DNA of 64,000 nt from Pontibacter mucosus (GTDB lineage Bacteria; Bacteroidota; Bacteroidia; Cytophagales; Hymenobacteraceae), in the NCBI RefSeq assembly GCF_003054055.1, contig NZ_QBKI01000006.1, positions 124,001-188,000 of the forward strand, written 5' to 3'. Under the pieces are notes generated by a model that did not search any database, had not been told where the DNA came from, and was given only the letters and a program-made list of their open reading frames with translations. Positions 52,293 through 60,269 of this stretch are shown here, in pieces. The translations under genes were made by a program, and so were the position numbers. Each line of letters starts with the position of its first letter. Positions within the stretch are counted from its first letter, which is position 1.

Positions 52293-53834
52293 CTAGTTAT
52301 TGAATTGCTTCTTCGCTAAGGTTATAATAAAGGTGGTGCCCTCGCCAGGCTTGCTGCGGGCCGTGATGTCGCCACCATGGCGGATGGCAATTTTACGGCA
52401 GATGGCCAGCCCTATGCCGGAGCCCTCATACTTTTGCCCCTCCAGGCGCTGGAAAATATTGAAGATGCGGTCCAGGTACTTCTCGTCGAAACCAATGCCG
52501 TTGTCCTGGATCCGGATCTCCACCAATTCATCGCCCGGTGTAGAGGTTAAGTGCTCCTTAAGCTGCAGGTCGCGGGAACTGATGTGTATCTGCGGCGCCT
52601 TGCCTTCCTTCCGGAACTTGATGGCGTTGCTGATCAGGTTCTGGAACAGCTGGCGCAACTGGGTGGGGTCGGCATCGATGACGGGCAGCGGCGTATGCTC
52701 TATCCTGGCCCCGGTGTTTTCGATCATGATCTCCAGGTCGGAGAGCACCTCACGCAGCACCTGCTCCAGGTCCACCTGCACATAAGGTTTGGCTTTGGAG
52801 GTAACCCTGGAGAAGTCCAGCAGGTCGTTGATCAGGTTCTGCATGCGCATGGCCGCGTTCAGCATCCGGTCCACGTAATCCTTTCCCTGGTCGCTGAGCT
52901 TTTCGTATTCCTTCGTCTTCAGCCTGTCGCCGAAGGCCTGTATTTTACGGAGCGGCTCCTGCAGGTCATGCGACGAGACGTAGGCAAAATCCTGCAGCTC
53001 GCGGTTGCTGCGTTCCAGTTCGGCAGCGTAGCGGCGCAGGCGTTCCTCACTCAGCTTCTGCTGTGTAATGTCGTGAATGAACCCCGTGTATACTTTGCGG
53101 TCGTTTAGCATTACCTCGCTTATACTTAGGTAGAGCGGAAAAACAATGCCGTTCTTCTTGAGGCCGGATACCTCGCGGCCAATGCCGATGATGCGCCTTT
53201 CGCCGGTCTCGTGGTAGTGCTGCATGTAGTTATCGTGCAGGCTGCGGTCCGGCTCGGGCATCAGCATGTTTATCTTCTGCCCAATCAGCTCGCGCTCCTC
53301 GTACTGGAAGAGCTTCGCAGCGGCCGGGTTCACCATCTCAATCACCCCCCGCGTATCAATGGTGATGATGCCATCCACGGCCGTCTGGATGATGGAGTTG
53401 ATGCGGCTCTCGCTCTCGCGCAGGGCGGCCTCGGTTTTCTTCAGGGCGGTGATGTCGTGCACAATGCCGGTGAAGATGGTGCGGTCCTCGAGCTTTACCT
53501 CGGCGATGCTCAGGAAGAAGGGGAACAGCTTGCCGGTCTTCTTTTTTCCCAGCACTTCGCGCCCTTTCCCTATAATCTGCCCCACACCGGTGCGCATGTA
53601 GCGGGCAATGTAGCTGTCGTGCAGGCTGTGGTCGGGCTCGGGCATCAGCATACTCACGTTCCGGCCGATCATCTCCTCCGGCTCATAGCCAAAGATGCGG
53701 GCTGCTGCCGGGTTCGCGCTCTCCATTATACCGCGTGTGTCTATGGTGATGATCCCATCCACGGCGGTTTCGATAATGGCCTTCAGCCGGCTACGGCTTT
53801 CCAAGCTATGGTCCTTCTGCTGTTTTTCTTCCAA
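52293..53834 (-). CDS. Tandem FixL-like PAS histidine kinase
   Basis: A 513-residue soluble kinase: PAS1 (about 12-132), PAS2 (about 140-262), then a HisKA dimerisation helix with phospho-acceptor His289 (SSHDLQEPLRKI) and an HATPase domain (NLISNAIKF, IQDNGIGFDEKYL, GSGIGLAICRKIA). Both PAS domains copy the FixL heme-PAS pattern: the heme ligand His is His72 and His200 (MPEPDRSLHDNY), and the distal Arg 20 residues later is Arg92 and Arg220 (IIGIGR). Ile215 and Ile238 of FixL are also matched in PAS2. No transmembrane segment, so oxygen, CO or NO sensing in the cytoplasm is likely. First gene of the four-gene signalling module. Confidence 0.92.
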   Translation of the reverse strand: MEEKQQKDHSLESRSRLKAIIETAVDGIITIDTRGIMESANPAAARIFGYEPEEMIGRNVSMLMPEPDHSLHDSYIARYMRTGVGQIIGKGREVLGKKKTGKLFPFFLSIAEVKLEDRTIFTGIVHDITALKKTEAALRESESRINSIIQTAVDGIITIDTRGVIEMVNPAAAKLFQYEERELIGQKINMLMPEPDRSLHDNYMQHYHETGERRIIGIGREVSGLKKNGIVFPLYLSISEVMLNDRKVYTGFIHDITQQKLSEERLRRYAAELERSNRELQDFAYVSSHDLQEPLRKIQAFGDRLKTKEYEKLSDQGKDYVDRMLNAAMRMQNLINDLLDFSRVTSKAKPYVQVDLEQVLREVLSDLEIMIENTGARIEHTPLPVIDADPTQLRQLFQNLISNAIKFRKEGKAPQIHISSRDLQLKEHLTSTPGDELVEIRIQDNGIGFDEKYLDRIFNIFQRLEGQKYEGSGIGLAICRKIAIRHGGDITARSKPGEGTTFIITLAKKQFNN

Positions 53835-54111
53835 AGGGGTGTGTTTTTACTATAAAGATAAAGACAAATGCGGCATCCTGCAAAACCGCATACATTAATA
53901 AATATACATATAAAATGACGTATGTCATTCGTGTTGCTGACGCTACTCATTTAAGCCGCCCCGGCATGTGCCTACCTTGTGAAACCGTTTTCCCGATGTT
54001 CTGGGGCCTGCTTTCGAACGTGCCTGCCACGGCAGTTATACTTCGGCAAAGCGGGAAAACACTTAAACATACGATATTTCTTCATTTTATACTTAGTTCT
54101 ACTCAACCACC

Positions 54112-55926
54112 ATGGTTCAATCTTCTCCGCACACATTTCACATCCCGGTAATGGGACTTGCTTTCTCCATTGACACTGCGCTTAAAGTGGCCCGGTTTGG
54201 CATATCCTCTGTTGCCTCGCTCAGCGACGATGCCCTCCTGGAATACACCCGCGAGCATTACAGCAAGCTCTACAACAAGCCATACTTGCCCATCACCCAG
54301 AAAGAGGAGGATTACAGGGCCCGCCGTGTGGAGGCTTTCCTGAACCTGGCCGATGAGCTGGTGGCACAGCAGGTGGAAGAGTTGCGTCAGCAGGAGTTCG
54401 AAGCCGACACAGAGCTGACAAAATACTTTACCCTGCTGCCCGATGCCTCTCCGCTAAAGGTGAAGTATGAGCAGATGCTGCAAACCCAGGATGCACAGCA
54501 GAAAGAAGCGTTGCAGCAGCAGCTCCGCAGCGTCGTGGTGCCCGGAAGTATAGATGTGAACATCATGACGAAGCTGGACCGCGTGAACTATGGCAAAAAC
54601 GGAGAGCCGCTGCCGCAGGAGTATACCGATGCGCTGGCTGCCCTGCGCGGGTTCGCCAAAAGCACCGTAAAGTCGTCCATTATATTCTCGGCTGGCATGA
54701 ACATGCGCCTTTACGGGTATATGGAGCAGTTTCCTTGCTTTTTACCAGATGCAGCCGGTAATTTCCAGAAGAAAGTGATTATCAAGGTAAGCGACTACCG
54801 CTCGGCAATGGTGCAGGGCAAGATATTGGCCAAAAAAGGTATCTGGGTATCGGAGTTCCGGATTGAGTCGGGGCTGAACTGCGGCGGCCACGCCTTTGCC
54901 ACCGACGGCTACCTGCTCGGCCCCATCCTGGAGGAGTTCAGGCAAAGCCGTGAGGCCCTGCGCGAGGAGCTTTACAGCCTCTTCAGCTCGGCGCTGGCCT
55001 CCAAGGGAATCCATGTTCCCGTTACCATTCCGGCGCAGCGCCTGACCGTGCAGGGCGGCATCGGCACGGCAGAGGAAGACACCTTCTTAAGGCAACACTA
55101 TGGGGTGGATGCCACCGGTTGGGGAACGCCGTTCCTGCTGGTACCCGAGGCCACCACGGTGGATGAGCCTACGCTGCAGCAACTGGTAAAGGCCACCTCG
55201 GATGATCTGTACCTGAGCCCGATCTCACCACTCGGCGTGCCCTTTAACGCCATGCGCGGCACCTCCAGCGAGCAGCAGAAGCTGGACCGCATCGACCGCG
55301 GCAAGCCCGGCAGCCCCTGCGAGAAGAAGCACCTGGTCTCTAACACCGAATTCACGGATGAGCCCATCTGCACTGCCTCCCGCAAATACCAGCGTCGCAA
55401 GCTGGAGCAGCTGAAGGCACAGCAACTGGCCCCTGAAGTATACCAGGCCGAAGAAGCCAAGGTACTGGCCAAGGAATGTCTTTGCGATGGCCTGGCTACC
55501 TCTGCCCTGCTGCTCTTTAACATGACCAAAAAGGCGGCGACCAAGGCTGTCACCATCTGCCCCGGCCCGAACCTGGCGTACTTCTCGGGTATCTTTAAGC
55601 TGCACGAGATGGTGGGCCACATCTACGGCCGGTTTAACGCGCTGAACCAGACCTACCGCCCGCACATGTTCATCAACGAGCTGGCCATGTATGTAGACTA
55701 CTGGACCAAGAAGAAAGAGGAGCAGCTGGAAGAGCTGACGGATAAACAACTAAAGTACCTGCAAACCTTCCGTGACAACCTGCAGCAGGGCATTAGTTAC
55801 TACAAACAGCTCATTCCGGCCATGCTTAAAGACCAGCTGGAAAAGCAAGCCATCATGCTCGACGAACTGATGGCGGTCGAGGACCAACTCCAGTTTCAGA
55901 AACTGGAAAAAGCGGTGGCCATTTAG
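54112..55926 (+). CDS. Large conserved hypothetical protein, 604 residues
   Basis: No family recognised with confidence. The N-terminus (IPVMGLAFSIDTALKVARFG, ISSVASLSDDALLEYTREHY) recalls the FMN-binding TIM-barrel of nitronate monooxygenase/FabK-like proteins, and RIESGLNCGGHAFATDGYLLG has a conserved Cys and Gly-rich turn; TGWGTPFLLVPEATTVD follows. The C-terminal third has spaced cysteines (SPCEKKHLVS, EPICTASRKY, ECLCDGLATS) that could bind a metal or Fe-S cluster, and ends in a helical stretch. No signal or membrane segment. Start taken at 54112; the region before it is a 277-base gap with no other gene. Confidence 0.7.
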   Translation: MVQSSPHTFHIPVMGLAFSIDTALKVARFGISSVASLSDDALLEYTREHYSKLYNKPYLPITQKEEDYRARRVEAFLNLADELVAQQVEELRQQEFEADTELTKYFTLLPDASPLKVKYEQMLQTQDAQQKEALQQQLRSVVVPGSIDVNIMTKLDRVNYGKNGEPLPQEYTDALAALRGFAKSTVKSSIIFSAGMNMRLYGYMEQFPCFLPDAAGNFQKKVIIKVSDYRSAMVQGKILAKKGIWVSEFRIESGLNCGGHAFATDGYLLGPILEEFRQSREALREELYSLFSSALASKGIHVPVTIPAQRLTVQGGIGTAEEDTFLRQHYGVDATGWGTPFLLVPEATTVDEPTLQQLVKATSDDLYLSPISPLGVPFNAMRGTSSEQQKLDRIDRGKPGSPCEKKHLVSNTEFTDEPICTASRKYQRRKLEQLKAQQLAPEVYQAEEAKVLAKECLCDGLATSALLLFNMTKKAATKAVTICPGPNLAYFSGIFKLHEMVGHIYGRFNALNQTYRPHMFINELAMYVDYWTKKKEEQLEELTDKQLKYLQTFRDNLQQGISYYKQLIPAMLKDQLEKQAIMLDELMAVEDQLQFQKLEKAVAI

Positions 55927-55934
55927 CGCCCTGC

Positions 55935-55972
55935 AAAGTATAAAGGCCGGTTATTGCCGGCCTTTATACTTT
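55935..55972. terminator. Bidirectional terminator with AAGTATAAAGG stem
   Basis: AAAGTATAAAGGCCGG (55935-55950) pairs perfectly with CCGGCCTTTATACTTT (55957-55972), loop TTATTG. It sits between convergent genes and is built from opposed AAGTATA motifs, like 34853-34890. Confidence 0.85.
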
Positions 55973-55992
55973 TTATACTTGTTTATACTTTT

Positions 55993-58110
55993 TTACTGAG
56001 GCTGCTGCAGCACTACCACTGAGCGGGCCGCCACCTCCAGGGTTTTGCTGTAGACAAACTCCTCTCCCTGCTCATCCATCGTTCCGGTGGCCGTGTCAAT
56101 TACCTTACGCCAGGTTTCGCCATACTTCTTGGGCGGCAGTTTATACTTCAGCGGCTCGTGGTGCGCGTTGAAGATGACATAGAAGCTGTCGTCTGTTATC
56201 TGCTCGCCCTTCGGGCCTCTGGAGTGCAGGCCCTTGCCGTTCAGGTATACTCCCAGCGACTTGGCGAAGTCATGGCTCCAGTTCTCCTCCGTCATCTCGC
56301 GGCCCTCCGGCAGAAACCAGGCAATGTCCTTTAAGTTGTTGCCTTTAATGGGCCTGCCCTGAAACCACCCCCTGCGGTTAAACACCGGGTGCTTCCTGCT
56401 GAAACGTATCAGGCGGCGGGTAAAATCCAACAGCTCCTTGTCGGCCTGCTGCCAGTCAAGCCACGAGATTTCGTTATCCTGGCAATAGGCATTGTTGTTG
56501 CCCTGCTGACTGCGGCTTAGCTCGTCGCCGGCTACCAGCATGGGGACGCCCTGCGACAGGAACAAGGTCGTGAGGAAATTGCGTTTCTGCTGCGCCCGCA
56601 GTGCCAGCACTTTCGGATCGTCCGTCGGGCCTTCCGCGCCGCAGTTCCAAGATCGGTTGTGGCTCTCGCCATCGTTGTTGTCTTCTCCGTTGGCCTCGTT
56701 ATGCTTCTCGTTATAAGACACCAGGTCGTGCAGCGTAAATCCATCGTGGGCGGTGATAAAGTTGATGCTGGCCGTCGGGCGGCGGTTGTCGTTCTTGTAC
56801 AGGTCGGAACTACCTGTGAAGCGCTCGGCAAACTCGGCCAGCATGCTGTCGGCCCCGCGCCAGTAATCGCGGATGCAGTCGCGGTACTTGCCGTTCCACT
56901 CGGCCCAGTCCTGCGGAAACTCCCCTACCTGGTAACCGCCCTCTCCAATGTCCCAGGGCTCTGCAATCAACTTTACCTGCGAGATCACCGGGTCCTGGTG
57001 GATGATGTCGAAGAAGGCGCTCAGGCGGTCCACCTCATGCAGCTCGCGGGCCAGGGTAGCCGCCAGGTCAAAGCGGAAGCCGTCCACGTGCATCTCCAGA
57101 ATCCAGTAGCGCAGGCTGTCCATGATCAGGCGCAGCACGTTGGGCAGGTTGGCGTTCAGGGTGTTGCCCGTGCCTGTATAATCCATGTAGTAGCGTTTGT
57201 CCTCTGTCAGGCGGTAGTACGCTGCATTATCAATGCCCCGGAAGGAGAGCGTCGGGCCCATCTGGTTCCCCTCGGCTGTGTGGTTGTACACCACGTCCAG
57301 AATCACCTCGATGCCCGCCTTGTGCAGCTCCTTCACCATCTGTTTAAACTCCACCACCTGCTCGCCGTGGGTACCGCTGCTGGAGTAGCGCACATCGGGG
57401 GCAAAATAGCCAATCGTGTTATAGCCCCAGTAGTTCGAGAGCCCTTTCTCTACCAGGTGCCTGTCGTTGATGAAGTGGTGCACCGGCATCAGCTCTACCG
57501 CTGTTATGCCTAAATCTTTCAGGTACTGAATCGTCACCGGGTGGGCCAGTGCCGCATAGGTGCCCCTTATCTCCTCCGGGATGTCGGGGTGCAGTTTGGT
57601 AAAGCCCTTTACATGCGTCTCGTAAATGATGGACTTATGGTATGGGATGCGGGGTTTTCTGTCGCCCTCCCAGTCGAAGGCCGTGTCTATCACCACGGAT
57701 TTAGGGATATACGGTGCGCTGTCTGTTTTGCTGAAGCTCAAATCCTCCTCCGCATGCCCCAGCTCGTACCCAAAAAGCGAATCGTGCCACTCAATGGTGC
57801 GCGAGATAGCTTTGGCATAGGGATCTAGCAAGACCTTGTTGGGGTTAAACCGGTGCCCGTTCTGCGGCTCATATGGCCCATGTACACGGTACCCGTAGAG
57901 TTGGCCGGGCTTCAGGTCAGGCAGGTACACATGCCAGATGTTGTGGGTTCGCTCCGGCACCTCCAGACGGGCAGTTTCAGATTCGTCCTTATCAAAAAGA
58001 CAGAGCTCTACCTTGGTGGCATTCTCTGAAAAAAGTGCAAAATTTACGCCCTCTCCATCCCAGGTGGCGCCCAGCGGGAAAGGCCTGCCGGGGTAACTTT
58101 TTATATCCAT
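55993..58110 (-). CDS. glgX: Glycogen debranching enzyme (GlgX-type isoamylase)
   Basis: A 705-residue GH13 debranching enzyme. N-terminal CBM48-like region (PLGATWDGEGVNFALFSENA), then the alpha-amylase barrel: VILDVVYNHTAEG (region I), GFRFDLAATLARE with the nucleophile Asp (region II), LIAEPWDIGEGGYQ with the acid Glu (region III) and NFITAHDGFTLHDLV (region IV). The catalytic residues are all present. The C-terminal part ends EVAARSVVVLQQPQ. It removes alpha-1,6 branches of glycogen or amylopectin. No other glg gene is in the window. Confidence 0.95.
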   Translation of the reverse strand: MDIKSYPGRPFPLGATWDGEGVNFALFSENATKVELCLFDKDESETARLEVPERTHNIWHVYLPDLKPGQLYGYRVHGPYEPQNGHRFNPNKVLLDPYAKAISRTIEWHDSLFGYELGHAEEDLSFSKTDSAPYIPKSVVIDTAFDWEGDRKPRIPYHKSIIYETHVKGFTKLHPDIPEEIRGTYAALAHPVTIQYLKDLGITAVELMPVHHFINDRHLVEKGLSNYWGYNTIGYFAPDVRYSSSGTHGEQVVEFKQMVKELHKAGIEVILDVVYNHTAEGNQMGPTLSFRGIDNAAYYRLTEDKRYYMDYTGTGNTLNANLPNVLRLIMDSLRYWILEMHVDGFRFDLAATLARELHEVDRLSAFFDIIHQDPVISQVKLIAEPWDIGEGGYQVGEFPQDWAEWNGKYRDCIRDYWRGADSMLAEFAERFTGSSDLYKNDNRRPTASINFITAHDGFTLHDLVSYNEKHNEANGEDNNDGESHNRSWNCGAEGPTDDPKVLALRAQQKRNFLTTLFLSQGVPMLVAGDELSRSQQGNNNAYCQDNEISWLDWQQADKELLDFTRRLIRFSRKHPVFNRRGWFQGRPIKGNNLKDIAWFLPEGREMTEENWSHDFAKSLGVYLNGKGLHSRGPKGEQITDDSFYVIFNAHHEPLKYKLPPKKYGETWRKVIDTATGTMDEQGEEFVYSKTLEVAARSVVVLQQPQ

Positions 58111-58399
58111 AAATTATCAGTGGTTAGTAGGTGGAGATGCTGCAGGTTTTAAAAGTATGGGAATGAGAAGCTATACTTTTCAGGGGCAGCATCTGCAATT
58201 TGTACAACGGTTATACTTTAACCACCGGAATTTGTTTGCCGATTTATACTTTGCGGGATTGGTTAAGGGTATTATAGTTTTGGGCAGGGTTTATACTTTA
58301 AAAGTGTGGTGTAGGTAGGGTTTCAGGCTGAAAAGCGCGAACTTTAAACGACACCCATAATTCCCGGTTTAAACTTTCTCTGGCGCAAGCGTCCGCTTG

Positions 58400-58850
58400 T
58401 ACCTTTTTTACTTGCCTGTCTCTTCTTTCTAGCCGCCGCTTCCCGCGACTTGAACCAAGCTATCTTTGCTAGCTCCCGTTCATCCTCCAGCCCCACCAAC
58501 CTATCGTTTCATTTATACTTTGGAGCTCTCAAGCCCGAGAGGGCTCGCCTTGGGGGTAGGGGCCCTCGATAAGGGCATCGCGCTGTCTACATTTCCTTTG
58601 CTACCCTTCGGTCGCAATGCCGCCACAGCGGCACCGGAAATCTAGAAGGCGCTCAACCCAAAGGCTGGGATAAGGTCGATAGCCGCTGCCCCTGCTGTCA
58701 TCTCGACCCTTGGGAGAGATCTCTTTAGGATTCCGGATAGTACTCTCGCACTGCTCGAGATGACAGAGAAAGTAGCAAGTGTAATTCCCCTCCTCGGAGG
58801 GACTGTGGGTGTTTTATACTTTGTAGGGACAGGTCGCGACCTGTCCACGC
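58400..58850 (-). repeat. Composite intergenic repeat, copy R6 (reverse)
   Basis: Reverse-orientation copy in the 1336-base gap 58111-59446. Core at 58448-58690: H2 AGCCC-GAGA-GGGCT (58532-58545) and H1 TGCCGC-CACA-GCGGCA (58618-58633). The insert hairpin GCCCT-CGATA-AGGGC (58562-58576) is shared only with R4. A CTGTCATCTCGA...CGAGATGACAG element lies at 58695-58766 and the palindrome GGACAGGTCGCGACCTGTCC at 58827-58846. Purine-rich end segments follow to about 58975. No gene in the gap. Confidence 0.85.
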
Positions 58851-59024
58851 AAGAACTAGTGCCGCAAAGCTTATACTTCAGCAAGAGTAACTACAGGCTC
58901 CCCTCCTTAGACTACCGAGAACGGGAGTTCGAAGGTAGCGAGCGTAGCTCTGAGGGGATAAAGGGGTGGTTGGACCCGGTCCTGCTGAGACTTGCTTGCC
59001 TGAGACAAGGAACATCCGCCCTTG

Positions 59025-59129
59025 CTGTCATCTCGACCTTCGGGAGAAATCTGAAGAGAATTTCACCCAGATCTCTCACAGCTACGCTGGCTCTCTTCGG
59101 CTCCCGCCTCGAGAGTACTCGAGATGACA
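59025..59129 (+). repeat. CTGTCATCTCGA...CGAGATGACA inverted-repeat element
   Basis: Fourth copy of the inverted-repeat element, after 15116-15221, 48939-49010 and 58695-58766. Ends CTGTCATCTCGAC and CTCGAGATGACA are complementary; the middle carries an AGATCTCTC segment and, as in the 15116 copy, an extra GCTACGCTGGCTCTC-type insert. Similar dispersed palindromes are widespread in this phylum. A single TCATCCTGAAAGGATCTTGT element follows near 59227. Confidence 0.65.
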
Positions 59130-59446
59130 AAGAATAAATGAAGTATAAATTATACCCTTGAGAACAAGTGACAACAGGAGTTTTTCATTTGCGAGCAGCA
59201 CTCAACAGGAAGCTTCTCCATTTTTGTCATCCTGAAAGGATCTTGTGGGCCAGTTGCACAAGCCTAACCACTAGTGTGAAGCAGCCCTCTATCCCAACAA
59301 GTTTTCTCAACAAAGGATACTATAGCTATACTTCCCAGAACAGTATCCCCTACGTAACTGAGAATTCTTGTGAACAACCTCCCCTGATCTGACAGTGGAG
59401 GTACAGATTACTAACCACACCCCCCTTACTTAACATAACAATCCTA

Positions 59447-60211
59447 CTAAACCCTATCCACATCAAGCTCCTTTATCTCCCGCTTATAGGCAGGCGGAAG
59501 TATAAGCTCTTTTAAGAGGCGGTCGCCGTTGAATGCCCGGCTTAGTTTGTAAGCCACCAGCACGGGTTTCAGGATGGGCACACGCCAGAGGTTCAGCTGA
59601 GCCCGCACCAGTTCGGGCACTACCAGCACCTGCGCCTGCAACAGCAGCCAGTAGCGCAGGTTACCCAGGTGCGCCCTGTACTGGCGGTACAGGTCAGAAG
59701 TATAGGTACTCCGTTGCAGGTTCTGCTGCAGGTGTTCCTCCCTTGCCTGTTGCCACGCGCTGTAGGTTTCCGGCAGGCCGTTTATGCCCATGCGGGTGCC
59801 TACACGGTTAAACACCTCAAACACCTCAGCCCTTTCAGCGGTTGTCAGGCGGCGCTCCAGCAACTCATAGGCCCGAATGGAGTAATCGATGAGCATAAAA
59901 AGGACGTCCCGGTAGGCCCAGTCGGGGATAGAATAGCCGCGCTTGGCCTCCACCCCGGCATGGATAGCGGCCATACCGTCGATGGCACGGTGGGCCCCTG
60001 CCTCATCCGAGAAAACAATGCGGCGGGCGTAGCCTACCGTGGAGAAGAGCCTGCCCAGCGGATCGGCGGGAAGGCGGCCGGTAAAGTATAGCCAGTCCAC
60101 TGCTTTGTTCAGGGCGAACTCTGCGGAGGCACCGGCAAATATGAAAAGGATGGTGTCGCTCTTGCCCCAGATTTGGCGCACCACCGAGTTTGGCTGCACA
60201 AAATGCTTCAT
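59447..60211 (-). CDS. MpaB-like oxygenase (DUF2236)
   Basis: A 254-residue DUF2236 protein, the family of the latex-oxygenase-like MpaB enzymes. Features: SVVRQIWGKSDTILFIFAGASAEFALNKAVDWLYFTGRLP at the start, ADPLGRLFSTVGYARRIVFSDEAGAHRAIDGMAAIHAGV, and PDWAYRDVLFMLIDYSIRAYELLERRLT. The conserved His and Asp/Glu residues of the family are partly present. Substrate and electron donor unknown. Function assignment follows the family, not direct evidence. Confidence 0.8.
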   Translation of the reverse strand: MKHFVQPNSVVRQIWGKSDTILFIFAGASAEFALNKAVDWLYFTGRLPADPLGRLFSTVGYARRIVFSDEAGAHRAIDGMAAIHAGVEAKRGYSIPDWAYRDVLFMLIDYSIRAYELLERRLTTAERAEVFEVFNRVGTRMGINGLPETYSAWQQAREEHLQQNLQRSTYTSDLYRQYRAHLGNLRYWLLLQAQVLVVPELVRAQLNLWRVPILKPVLVAYKLSRAFNGDRLLKELILPPAYKREIKELDVDRV

Positions 60212-60269
60212 ACCTGCCTAACAAGACCAAGGTATAAATCGTGCTGCAGAACGGTGGCCAAAGTATAAA

